Source: Bacteroidales bacterium (GTDB lineage Bacteria > Bacteroidota > Bacteroidia > Bacteroidales > F082). Taken from it: a DNA stretch of 35,300 bases. Within the stretch, counting starts at the first letter, position 1. Each line of letters begins with the position of its first letter. Both the position numbers and the translations under genes were made by a program. The notes under the pieces were generated by a model, which was not told where the DNA came from, ran no database searches, and worked only from the letters and a program-made list of their open reading frames with translations. The stretch is from assembly GCA_017645245.1 (NCBI GenBank), contig JAGCPG010000035.1, forward strand, positions 1 through 35,300. Reading direction: 5' to 3'. Positions 8,085 to 17,084 of this stretch are shown one piece after another.

Positions 8085-8408
8085 ATGAAAAAGATTATAA
8101 GAACGGTTTGGATCGGTCTGCTGTCAGGAATGGCCATGCTTACTGCCAGCTGCTCCACCCAAAACAAAGTCAACAAGACGGAACAAAACACTGAACAAAA
8201 CAACGATCAGAATCCTGTTACTAAGAAGCAGATGGCCGAACAGCTCCATCAGCAGCTTGACTCCATCAACAACATCATCCGTCGCCGTGAAAGTGCCTGT
8301 GTTTACGGCTCACCGGAAATTATCCAACAATATGGCGAGGAGACCCGAAGGCTGAAAAAAGAGGCTGAAGATATCGTAAACAAAATCAAGGAACTGGAAA
8401 ATGAGTGA
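8085..8408 (+). CDS. small lipoprotein of the radical SAM/lipoprotein pair
   Basis: A 107-residue protein with a signal sequence ending LTASC (Cys23, probable lipidation site), an Asn/Gln/Thr/Lys-rich linker (about 24-48), a first helix, a compact segment RRRESACVYGSPE (66-78) with Cys72, and a charged C-terminal helix predicted as coiled coil. The last eight bases overlap the radical SAM gene. From memory, TIGRFAMs describes a Bacteroidetes rSAM/lipoprotein system (families TIGR04133 and TIGR04134) of about this size and arrangement, with a conserved CVYG-type motif in the lipoprotein. I assign it there by memory, not by search. The molecular function is undescribed as far as I know. It may be a substrate of the adjacent enzyme. 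Confidence 0.8.
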   Translation: MKKIIRTVWIGLLSGMAMLTASCSTQNKVNKTEQNTEQNNDQNPVTKKQMAEQLHQQLDSINNIIRRRESACVYGSPEIIQQYGEETRRLKKEAEDIVNKIKELENE

Positions 8409-9477
8409 GAAGCTCGGCTTTCATAAAAAGCTGATGCTTGAACTCAACCGCGCCGGATTGTTGAACCGAATCGATGAACATGAGCTGCACCAGCTGTTTT
8501 GGGAGTGCACCTTGCGGTGCAATCTCAACTGCCGGCACTGCGGCTCCGATTGCCGCATGTTGTCGGAGAAGGACGACATGCCCTTCTCCGACTTCGCTCG
8601 TGTGCTTGACGAGATCCGTCAACACCAAGACCCCGCCAAGGTGATGGTGATCACCACGGGCGGCGAACCTACCGTGCGCCAAGACCTGGCAACATGCGGA
8701 CGTGCCATCACCGAGAAAGGCTTCGTGTGGGGCATGGTCTCCAACGGCATGTTGCTTACCCCTGAGCGCATCCACGAATTCGTGGATGCAGGCTTGAAGT
8801 CCATCGCCGTCAGCTTCGACGGCTTCGAGGACGACCATAACTGGATGCGCGGCAATCCCAATAGCTTCAAGAACGTGCTGGTGGCCCTAGAAGCACTGAA
8901 ACAGCATCCCGGCCTCACTTGGGACGTCATCACCTGCGTCAACCAGCGCACCATCAAATACCTCCCAAAATTCCGAGATTACCTGATTTCATTGGGCATC
9001 AAACGCTGGCGCCTATTCACCGTGTTTCCATTCGGCCGTGCCGCCAATGAGCCCGAATTCAAGCTCTCCCACGAACAATTTGTGGAGATGATGGAATTCA
9101 TCAAGCAGACCCGACTCGAAGGCAAGATCCGCGCCGACTACGGCTGTGACGGCTTCCTCGGAAAATACGAAGGCGAGGTGCGCAACCACTACTATTCGTG
9201 CAGCGCGGGCATCAACGTGGCCTCGGTACTCGCCGACGGCTCCATCTCAGGCTGCCTCAGCATTCGCAGCAACTATCATCAAGGCAACATCTATCGAGAC
9301 AGCTTCTGGGACGTCTGGCAAAACAAGTTCGGCGTCTACCGCGATCGCCGGTGGATGAAGAAAGACCAATGCGCCCACTGCAAGATGTGGCGCTACTGCC
9401 TAGGCAACGGCTTCCATCTCCGAGACGGCGACGGCAAGCTGCAAGTATGTCAATATCATTTGATTCAAGGACAATAA
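8401..9477 (+). CDS. radical SAM/SPASM enzyme (rSAM/lipoprotein system)
   Basis: A 358-residue radical SAM enzyme. The [4Fe-4S] motif CxxxCxxC is Cys40-Cys44-Cys47 (CNLNCRHC), flanked by extra cysteines 36 and 51. The GGEP motif for SAM binding follows (TTGGEPTVRQD), as does a typical TIM-barrel core. The C-terminal SPASM region has Cys267, Cys285, and the Cx2Cx5C set Cys324, Cys327, Cys333, plus Cys350, enough for two auxiliary clusters. SPASM enzymes mostly modify peptides or proteins; related ones also act in cofactor synthesis. The start ATG overlaps the end of the lipoprotein gene by eight bases, implying coupled translation. The lipoprotein Cys72 motif is a plausible target, though export of the lipoprotein would require modification before secretion. 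Confidence 0.92.
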   Translation: MSEKLGFHKKLMLELNRAGLLNRIDEHELHQLFWECTLRCNLNCRHCGSDCRMLSEKDDMPFSDFARVLDEIRQHQDPAKVMVITTGGEPTVRQDLATCGRAITEKGFVWGMVSNGMLLTPERIHEFVDAGLKSIAVSFDGFEDDHNWMRGNPNSFKNVLVALEALKQHPGLTWDVITCVNQRTIKYLPKFRDYLISLGIKRWRLFTVFPFGRAANEPEFKLSHEQFVEMMEFIKQTRLEGKIRADYGCDGFLGKYEGEVRNHYYSCSAGINVASVLADGSISGCLSIRSNYHQGNIYRDSFWDVWQNKFGVYRDRRWMKKDQCAHCKMWRYCLGNGFHLRDGDGKLQVCQYHLIQGQ

Positions 9478-9488
9478 CTACATCATAT

Positions 9489-12400
9489 ATGAAAAGCACC
9501 TATAAAATATTCAAGGAAAGCATAAAGACCATCACGGATTATTACTTGCTCCTAGTTGAAGAGACCAAGTCGCAGCGCCTCGTGGGAAGCACCAACGAGT
9601 GGATCCTCGACAACTACTACATGATCAGCGAGCAGGAGAAAGTGCTGAAGATCGACTTGCAAAGCAAAAGTTTCAAGAAACTGGAAGGCGAACGGATGAA
9701 GCATCTGGAGCAACTGCTTCGCGAGTTTCTCACCCGCTGCCATTACCAGGTGGACAAAGGCATGTTTTTCAATTACCTGCTTCAGGTGCAGGAGAACTCC
9801 AAGGATTACCTCTCCTATCCCGAAGTCTGCGCCCTGCTGCCCTTGATGAAGTGCATCCTGCTGAAGGAACTCGCCGAGCTCTGTAAGCAGCTGAAGGCCA
9901 GCAACGCCTACCACTACTCTCCCACCGACCGCGCCTTGGCCGACATGGAGAAGCTGGATGCCGCCGCCCGTCAGAACTTGATGATGATGAACCTCTTCAA
10001 TTCGTTGAAGAAGATGACCAAACTTCCCGTCTCCGAGCTGATCGACACCGTGAGCTATTCCGAGCAGATGCTCAAGGGCGAAAGGGCTGGCATGTACGAC
10101 GAGATGTACGACCGCACCAAGGACGACTACCGCGCCAAGATCGTGCTGCTGTGCAAGAAACAAAAGGTCAAGGAATACGACTTGGTGAAGAAGCTGGTGG
10201 CCAAAGCCGACGAGAAGAACGAGCATGTGGGCTGGCAACTGTTCCCGCCCAAGAAATGGAACGCCCGAGCCCATTGGTATGTCTGGATCGTGGTGCTGCT
10301 CACCCTAGGACTGGCCTTCGGATTCGCCTGGTGGGCCACCTCGGGCAAAGGCTTCAGCTGGATCACCGTGGTGCTGACCATCATGATGTGGGTGCCGATG
10401 AGCCAGATCGTCATCGACCTGTTCAACCAACTTTTGTACAAGATACACAAGCCGGTCAACACCTTTAAAATAAAGTTCAAGGACGGCTTGATCCCCAAGG
10501 AATACGCCACCATGGTCATTATGCCGACCATCCTGAAGAACAAGGCCAGGACCATCGAGCTGCTCGAACAGCTGGAGGTGTATTACCTTTCCAACATCAA
10601 CCGCGCCAGCGAGGGTCAGCGGCTTGAGAACCGTCCACAAAACCTCTATTACACCCTTATCGGTGATGCCGCCGCAGGTCCCAACGAGGACATGCCTTGG
10701 GACAATGAGGTGGTTGAGGCTGGTTTGGCTAAAGTGAAGGAACTCAACGAGAAATACGGTGCCCCGATCTTCAATTTTGTGTATCGTAAACGTGCCTGGA
10801 GCGACGGCGAAAACTGCTGGCTGGGCCATGAGCGCAAACGTGGCGCCATCTTGCATTTCAACGATCTGGTGCTGGGCAACACCACCGAAGCCGAGAAGCA
10901 AAAGCGCTTCCGCTGTGAGACCATCAGCCATTGGCTCGAAGGCGCCGTGCCACCCATCCAGTTCATCATCACCCTCGACACCGACACCGAGCTGGTGCTC
11001 TATTCCGCCCAGAAGCTCATCGGCGCCATGGCACATCCACTGAACCGTGCCCAGCTCTCGCCCGATGGCAAGCGCGTCAACGCCGGTTATGGCATCATGC
11101 AGCCCCGCGTGAATGTCGACGTGGAAGTCACCAACAAGAGCCGCTACGCACAGCTCTTCGCAGGCTTGGGCGGCCTCGACGTCTATACAACCGCTTCGTT
11201 TGAGCTGTATCAGGATATCTTCAACGAAGGCTCATTCTGCGGCAAGGGCATCTATGATTTGAAGGTGTTCCAGCAGGTGTTGAAAGGCACCTTCCCTGAG
11301 AACCTTATCCTCAGCCACGACTTGATTGAAGGCTGTCATATCCGCTGCGGTTTGATCAACGACCTGGAGCTCTTCGACGACAACCCGTCCAACTACATCG
11401 ACGACGCCAAGCGCCATCACCGCTGGACCCGCGGCGACTGGCAGATCATCGGCTGGCTGAAAAACACCGTGCGCAACGAGAAAGGCGACAAGGTCAAGAA
11501 CCAGGTGAATACCATCGGTCGCTGGAAGATCTTCGACAACCTGCGCCGCTCGGTGCTTTGCCTGGCCCTCATGGTTATTATTTTGTTTGGTTTCGCCTCT
11601 CACCTCTCACCTCTCACCTCTAACTTCTCACCTTTTTGGTATGTGTTGGTGGCATTGATCGCCGTAGCCAGTCCCATTGTGTTTTTCATCCTCGGACAGA
11701 TCACCAAACTGCCTCGATTCGGCAAGCGCTACCACTACTACGCCACTTTGATGCGTGGCTTCCGCGTGATCATCGATCGCTCACTGGTGCAATTCGCCCT
11801 GCTCCCCAAAGAGGCTTGGATGTACACCGACGCCTTGATCCGCGCCTGCTACCGCATGTGGTTTTCCCACAAGGATCTGTTGGCCTGGATCACCAGCGAC
11901 GAAGCTGCCAAGAGCACCAAAGGCACCTTGGACGACTACATAGGCAAGTTCTGGTTCAACTACGTGGCTTCAGCCATCCTGATCGTCCTCTATATAGTAG
12001 GTCCCGCCGACACTGTCGCACTGCTGGCAATGCTTTTCTGCGTCCTCTTCTGGTGCGGCGCTCCGTTCATGATGTTCTGGCTCGGCAAGAAATTCCCCCA
12101 AGACAAAAAGAGCCTCAACGCCAACGAAACCGAAGAGATCAAACAACTGGCTAAAGATACCTGGCATTTCTTTGATAGCCAAATCACCGAGGCAACCCAT
12201 TACCTTATCCCCGACAACTACCAGCTTAACCGTGACAAGAAGGCCGACTACAAGACCTCCCCGACCAACATCGGCTACTCCATCACCTCCATCATCTCCG
12301 CTTCGGAGCTGGGATTCATCACCAAGGAGGAAGCCATCGATCGACTGGGCCATATCATCGACACCGTCGAGCAACTGGAGAAGTGGAACGGACACCTCTT

Positions 12401-15400
12401 CAACTGGTATCACGTCAACACCCTGAAGGCACTGCCGAATTTCTTCATCTCCACCTGCGACAGCGGCAACTTCGTGGCTTGCCTCTATGCCTTGAAGGGA
12501 TTCTTGTTAGAATACAGAAGTCAGGAGACAGAAGTCAGGAGTTTGATCGACAGAGTGCAGAAATTGATTGAGGAAACAGATTTCTCCAAGCTCTACAATC
12601 CAGAGTTGGACGTGTTCAGCATCGGCTACGACTATGGCGCCCATGCCCTCCTGCCCTACCATTACAACAACTTCGCCTCGGAGGCCCGACTCACCAGTTT
12701 CCTCACCATCGCCCAAGGCGACGCGCCTTACAAGCACTGGTTCTGCCTCGACAAGACATTGGTCCAGTACAAGGGCTACAAAGGCGTGGCTTCGTGGTAT
12801 GGCACCCTCTTCGAGTACTTCATGCCGCTCATCTTCCTGCCCACCTACAAGCACACCCTTATGGATGAGACCTATAGCTTCGCCGTCAGGGCGCAGCGGG
12901 CGTTCATCAACAATATTAACAAGGCCTTGCCATGGGGCATTTCCGAAACGGCTTACAACGAGTTGGACGACGCCAAGAACTATAAGTATCATGCCTTTGG
13001 CGTGCCGTACCTCAAGTTCCAGAACACCACTCCCGACCGCATCGTCATTTCGCCTTACAGCTCCCTGCTAAGCATTAGCGTCAACGACCGCGCAGTGTAT
13101 GACAACCTGCATCGCTTTAAGGCACTCAACATGTACGACGACATGGGCTTCTACGAGAGCTACGATGAGGACGATCACGTTCCGGTGATGGCCCACTACG
13201 CCCACCATCAGGGCATGATCCTGGCCTCGCTCGCCAACTACCTCGGCGACCATTGCCTGCAACGCTACTTCATGCAAGAGCCCGTCTTCAAGTCAATGGA
13301 GACCCTGCTGAAGGAAAAGGCACAAGTGCAGCCATACATCGACCTGAAAGTCACGCAATACAAACGTTACCAGTACTCCAAGGTGCAGACCGAGAGCGAT
13401 GCCCGCGACTACGACGGCATCGCCAATGTGCCTGAGATCGGCGTGGTCAGCAACGGCCTCTACACCGTGCTGCTCAACGACCGCGGCTCAGGATTCTCGC
13501 GCTACCGCAACATCCTCCTCAACCGTTACCGCAAGATCAGCGCCGACCATTACGGCACCTATCTCTATATCCGCAACCTTCGCGACGACAAGCTCTGGTG
13601 CAACACCTACTCCCCGCTCGATGTGATGCCGTCGCAATACCGCGTCAGCTTCGCCTCTGACAAGATCAGTTTCATGCGTGTCGATGGCGACATCGAGACC
13701 AAGACGGAGGTCACCGTGGTGAAGGATTACTTCGCCGAGATCCGCCGCATCACCTTCACCAACAACAGCGCATTGGACGTCGATCTGGAGATCACCAGCT
13801 ATGGAGAGGTTGTCATGGCACCCAGGGATGTCGATGCCGGACACCGTGTCTTCAACAGCATGAAGATCCTCAGCGAGTTTGACGCCGAGCATGAATCCTT
13901 GGTCTTCAGCAAACCTTCACCGACCGAAAAGGAAAGCTATTACGTCATCCATAAGCTCTTTGTTGATGACGAAGAATCAGATCACAGCTCCAACATGGTG
14001 AGCTATGAGACTTCCAGGATCAAGTTCCTTGGCCGTGGCGGCAGCATCCGTCATGCCCATGTCATCGACAACCACCGCACATTGAGCAACACTGTCGGTA
14101 CCACTCTTGACCCGATTATGAGCATGCGCCGACGCATACAAATCCCTGCGGGAAAAGCCGTCTCCGCCTTCATCATCACTGGCTTCTCCAAAGCCAAGGA
14201 ACAGCTGTTCCAACTGGTGGAGCAATACAAGAACGCCGTCGATATCGAGGACGCCTTCAAGAAAGCCTCCGTGTTCAACAACATGCGCACCAGCATGTCC
14301 CTCCTGAAAGGCTCGCAGATGAGGCTCTACAACGGCATCTCGAAATACATCCTCCAAACGGCCACCTTCGGCGACAAGCGCCAGGAAGTGCTGGCTCAGA
14401 ACAAGCTGTCGCAAAGCGGCTTGTGGCGTTTCGGTATCAGCGGCGACCATGCTATCGTGCTGATGGAAATCGATGACATCAACAAGTCAGGCTTCGCCAA
14501 GGAAATGCTTCGCGCCTTCGAATATTATAAGGTGCACGGCATGGTACTCGACATGGTCTTCATCAACGATGTGCCGGGCAACGATCACGACGGCCTCACC
14601 CACTTCATCCGCAACATGGCCAACACCGAGCATCTGTGGGCTACCCATGAGGAGACCGGCAAGGTGTTTATCCTCAACGGAAATGAGCTTACCGACGAAG
14701 AGCGCATCCTGCTCCGCACCGTAGCTCGCATCGACTTCAACAACCATGAGCGCATCGAACAGCAGCTGCAACGCCTCGAGACCGCCAACCAGCACTATCA
14801 GGACAAGGTGGAATATCCGGTGATGAAGCCCAGCGCACAGTTCCACGTGTGGAGCACCCTCGACTTCTACAACCAATACGGCGGTTTCGACAACGACGGC
14901 CGCGACTATGTGGTGACCAACACCAACACCCCGATGCCTTGGATCAACGTCATCGCCAACCCGAAGTTCGGCTGCATCGTCAGCTCCACCATGGCTGGCT
15001 TTACCTTCGCCTACAACGCACAGCAGTTCAAGCTCACCAGCTGGAGCAACGACATCGTCCGCGACAACGCCTCCGAAATGCTGCTGATCAACAAGAAGCA
15101 GTTTGTTCCCGCCACTGCCCGTCATGGTCAGGGCTTCTCCTCGTTTGATGCCCAGTACGACGAATTCAATGTCAAGGTGCGTGTGTTTGTGGCCACTGAA
15201 AAACCTGAGAAATACTACCAAATCAAGATCGAGAACAAGACCGAAGCGGACACCGAGATCCAACTCGATATGGTTTACAAGCTCGTGATGGGCACCACTG
15301 AGGAGAAGACGGCACGATACCTCTACTCCGAATGGGATGAAGCCTCCAACAGCATATTTGTCCGCAACGTCTACCACGATCTCTATCGCAACACCTGGGT

Positions 15401-17084
15401 GCAACTCACAGCCATTTGCGAGGACGATCCCGACCGTCAGTTCGACTATTCGCTGAAATACCCCAACCGTAAGCGTCTGGGCCTGAAAGTCCATATTCCG
15501 GCCAAGGGCGAGCGCGAGATGGACTTCGTCATTGCTGTCACCGAAAACCGCGAGATGGCACCGACCTCGTTCAGCATCCCGGCCATTTATCAGGAATTCG
15601 ACGCTGTCACCCGTTTCTGGGACGAGAAACTCAGCACCATCCAAGTGGAGACGCCCGACCGTTCGCTCAACTACATGCTGAACCGCTGGTACCTCTATCA
15701 GGTATATGCCTCACGCCTTTTCGCAAGGGCTGGCTTCTACCAGGTCGGCGGTGCCACCGGCTTCCGCGACCAGCTGCAAGACGTGATGAGCGTGCTCTAC
15801 AGCGATCCCGCTTACGCACGCCGTCAGATCCTTGACCATGCGGCGCACCAGTTCTCAGAAGGCGATGTGTTGCACTGGTGGCACGAGAACATGAAACTCG
15901 GCGCCCGCACCACCTTCAGCGACGACTACCTATGGCTCGTATACGTCACCTACCAGTATGTCCATGTGACTGGCGACCTTGGTATTCTCAACGAGGAAAT
16001 TGCCTTCTGCCAAGGCGAGGCTTTGAATCCAAACCAAACTGAGAAAGGCATCACCTACTTCACCTCTTCGACCAAAGCCACGCTGTATGAACACTTGAAG
16101 AGATCTATCAACCGCTCCATGAGCAGGATCGGTGCACACGGCCTGCCACTGATGGGTTGCGGCGACTGGAACGACGGCATGAGTCGTGTCGGCGTCGGAG
16201 GCAAGGGCGAGAGCGTGTGGGTGGCCTTCTTCCTCTGCGACCTGCTGCCCAAGATGGAAGAGCTCACACAGAAGATGCCCGATGCCGATCTCAGCTATTG
16301 CGAGGAGTTGAGCCAGTTCCGCGCACACCTCGTCAAGGCTCTGCAAGACAAGACATGGGACGGTTTCTGGTTCCTCCGCGCCTTCTTCGACAACGGCAAC
16401 CCCATGGGCTCACGCAACAACACCGAGTGCCAGATCGACCTTATCTCCCAGGCTTGGAGCATCCTCACCGACGTGGCTACTCCCGAGCAGAAACAGTCCA
16501 TCTTCCGTGAGACTGACGGACGTCTGGTCAACCGTGAGCATGAAATCATCCAACTGCTCACGCCTGCCTTCAAGAACTCCTCCGACGACCCAGGCTATAT
16601 CATGCAATACCCCGAAGGCGTCCGCGAAAATGGTGGCCAGTACACCCACGGCGCCATGTGGTACATCATGGCCCAGGTCAAGGAAGGCCGCACGGATATG
16701 GCTTACTTCCTCTACTCGCTGATCAACCCGATCCACCGCACACTGACCCTTTCCGACGTGCTGAAATACAAGGTGGAACCGTACTGCATCGCAGCCGACA
16801 TCTACAGCAACCGTCAGCATCCAGGCCGCGGCGGCTGGACTTGGTACACGGGATCAGCTTCCTGGGCTTACAAGACGGGTATCGAGAACATCCTTGGCCT
16901 CCACAAACAAGGCGACACGCTTACCATCGATCCGCACATACCCACCGACTGGCCAGGATTCGAAGTCACATACCGCTTCGGCAGCAGTACTTACATCATC
17001 AACTACAAGACGAAGAAAGAAAAGAATGCTTCTACCGTCATCAACCTCGTAGATGACGGACTGATACATCAGGTTAATGCTTAA
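9489..17084 (+). CDS. cyclic beta-1,2-glucan synthase-like giant protein (GT84 + glycoamylase-like + GH94)
   Basis: A 2,531-residue membrane protein from ATG 9489, 11 bases after the radical SAM stop; the frame opens upstream but overlaps that gene. Order: helical N-terminus (1-255); two membrane helices (about 262-312); GT84-like transferase with DTDT (497-500), SHDLIEG (609-615) and RWTRGDWQ (645-652); more membrane helices (about 685-735 and 821-867); a glycoamylase-like domain (about 920-1260; PWGISE from 1148, HYAHHQG from 1236); two GH94-type beta sandwiches (from about 1300 and 1790); and a GH94 (alpha/alpha)6 catalytic region with GDWNDG (2225-2230; Asp2226 the likely general acid). 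This matches NdvB/Cgs of rhizobia and Brucella (about 2,800 residues), which make periplasmic cyclic beta-1,2-glucans. A linear-glucan or phosphorolytic role remains possible. Two heptamer arrays lie inside the gene. Confidence 0.88.
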   Translation: MKSTYKIFKESIKTITDYYLLLVEETKSQRLVGSTNEWILDNYYMISEQEKVLKIDLQSKSFKKLEGERMKHLEQLLREFLTRCHYQVDKGMFFNYLLQVQENSKDYLSYPEVCALLPLMKCILLKELAELCKQLKASNAYHYSPTDRALADMEKLDAAARQNLMMMNLFNSLKKMTKLPVSELIDTVSYSEQMLKGERAGMYDEMYDRTKDDYRAKIVLLCKKQKVKEYDLVKKLVAKADEKNEHVGWQLFPPKKWNARAHWYVWIVVLLTLGLAFGFAWWATSGKGFSWITVVLTIMMWVPMSQIVIDLFNQLLYKIHKPVNTFKIKFKDGLIPKEYATMVIMPTILKNKARTIELLEQLEVYYLSNINRASEGQRLENRPQNLYYTLIGDAAAGPNEDMPWDNEVVEAGLAKVKELNEKYGAPIFNFVYRKRAWSDGENCWLGHERKRGAILHFNDLVLGNTTEAEKQKRFRCETISHWLEGAVPPIQFIITLDTDTELVLYSAQKLIGAMAHPLNRAQLSPDGKRVNAGYGIMQPRVNVDVEVTNKSRYAQLFAGLGGLDVYTTASFELYQDIFNEGSFCGKGIYDLKVFQQVLKGTFPENLILSHDLIEGCHIRCGLINDLELFDDNPSNYIDDAKRHHRWTRGDWQIIGWLKNTVRNEKGDKVKNQVNTIGRWKIFDNLRRSVLCLALMVIILFGFASHLSPLTSNFSPFWYVLVALIAVASPIVFFILGQITKLPRFGKRYHYYATLMRGFRVIIDRSLVQFALLPKEAWMYTDALIRACYRMWFSHKDLLAWITSDEAAKSTKGTLDDYIGKFWFNYVASAILIVLYIVGPADTVALLAMLFCVLFWCGAPFMMFWLGKKFPQDKKSLNANETEEIKQLAKDTWHFFDSQITEATHYLIPDNYQLNRDKKADYKTSPTNIGYSITSIISASELGFITKEEAIDRLGHIIDTVEQLEKWNGHLFNWYHVNTLKALPNFFISTCDSGNFVACLYALKGFLLEYRSQETEVRSLIDRVQKLIEETDFSKLYNPELDVFSIGYDYGAHALLPYHYNNFASEARLTSFLTIAQGDAPYKHWFCLDKTLVQYKGYKGVASWYGTLFEYFMPLIFLPTYKHTLMDETYSFAVRAQRAFINNINKALPWGISETAYNELDDAKNYKYHAFGVPYLKFQNTTPDRIVISPYSSLLSISVNDRAVYDNLHRFKALNMYDDMGFYESYDEDDHVPVMAHYAHHQGMILASLANYLGDHCLQRYFMQEPVFKSMETLLKEKAQVQPYIDLKVTQYKRYQYSKVQTESDARDYDGIANVPEIGVVSNGLYTVLLNDRGSGFSRYRNILLNRYRKISADHYGTYLYIRNLRDDKLWCNTYSPLDVMPSQYRVSFASDKISFMRVDGDIETKTEVTVVKDYFAEIRRITFTNNSALDVDLEITSYGEVVMAPRDVDAGHRVFNSMKILSEFDAEHESLVFSKPSPTEKESYYVIHKLFVDDEESDHSSNMVSYETSRIKFLGRGGSIRHAHVIDNHRTLSNTVGTTLDPIMSMRRRIQIPAGKAVSAFIITGFSKAKEQLFQLVEQYKNAVDIEDAFKKASVFNNMRTSMSLLKGSQMRLYNGISKYILQTATFGDKRQEVLAQNKLSQSGLWRFGISGDHAIVLMEIDDINKSGFAKEMLRAFEYYKVHGMVLDMVFINDVPGNDHDGLTHFIRNMANTEHLWATHEETGKVFILNGNELTDEERILLRTVARIDFNNHERIEQQLQRLETANQHYQDKVEYPVMKPSAQFHVWSTLDFYNQYGGFDNDGRDYVVTNTNTPMPWINVIANPKFGCIVSSTMAGFTFAYNAQQFKLTSWSNDIVRDNASEMLLINKKQFVPATARHGQGFSSFDAQYDEFNVKVRVFVATEKPEKYYQIKIENKTEADTEIQLDMVYKLVMGTTEEKTARYLYSEWDEASNSIFVRNVYHDLYRNTWVQLTAICEDDPDRQFDYSLKYPNRKRLGLKVHIPAKGEREMDFVIAVTENREMAPTSFSIPAIYQEFDAVTRFWDEKLSTIQVETPDRSLNYMLNRWYLYQVYASRLFARAGFYQVGGATGFRDQLQDVMSVLYSDPAYARRQILDHAAHQFSEGDVLHWWHENMKLGARTTFSDDYLWLVYVTYQYVHVTGDLGILNEEIAFCQGEALNPNQTEKGITYFTSSTKATLYEHLKRSINRSMSRIGAHGLPLMGCGDWNDGMSRVGVGGKGESVWVAFFLCDLLPKMEELTQKMPDADLSYCEELSQFRAHLVKALQDKTWDGFWFLRAFFDNGNPMGSRNNTECQIDLISQAWSILTDVATPEQKQSIFRETDGRLVNREHEIIQLLTPAFKNSSDDPGYIMQYPEGVRENGGQYTHGAMWYIMAQVKEGRTDMAYFLYSLINPIHRTLTLSDVLKYKVEPYCIAADIYSNRQHPGRGGWTWYTGSASWAYKTGIENILGLHKQGDTLTIDPHIPTDWPGFEVTYRFGSSTYIINYKTKKEKNASTVINLVDDGLIHQVNA
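11596..11632. repeat. 7-base tandem array inside the glucan synthase gene (array A)
   Basis: Five consecutive 7-base units read on the plus strand as CCTCTCA, CCTCTCA, CCTCTCA, CCTCTAA, CTTCTCA, then CC. On the minus strand the unit is TGAGAGG or a variant. It encodes the loop around residues 703-715 (HLSPLTSNFSP) between two membrane helices. The unit length is not a multiple of three, so gain or loss of one copy would shift the frame. Confidence 0.85.
12507..12541. repeat. 7-base tandem array inside the glucan synthase gene (array B)
   Basis: Five 7-base units on the plus strand: TTAGAAT, ACAGAAG, TCAGGAG, ACAGAAG, TCAGGAG. They encode the charged stretch LEYRSQETEVRS (about residues 1007-1018), between two helices of the glycoamylase-like domain. 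The units belong to the same family as the other arrays in this window. Confidence 0.8.

Noticed and set aside
9198..9488. In-frame upstream extension of the glucan synthase
   Set aside because: It lies within the SPASM region of the radical SAM gene, and the extra residues are Arg/Gln-rich shadow sequence; ATG 9489 is the natural start.
11596..12541. CRISPR-like repeats
   Set aside because: The units are only seven bases, directly adjacent without spacers, and partly coding.
14487..15644. A 385-codon open frame on the minus strand inside the glucan synthase gene
   Set aside because: It is antisense to a conserved domain, its residues are a Val/Asp/His-rich mirror of the real codons, it has no known motif, and the plus-strand gene is certain here.
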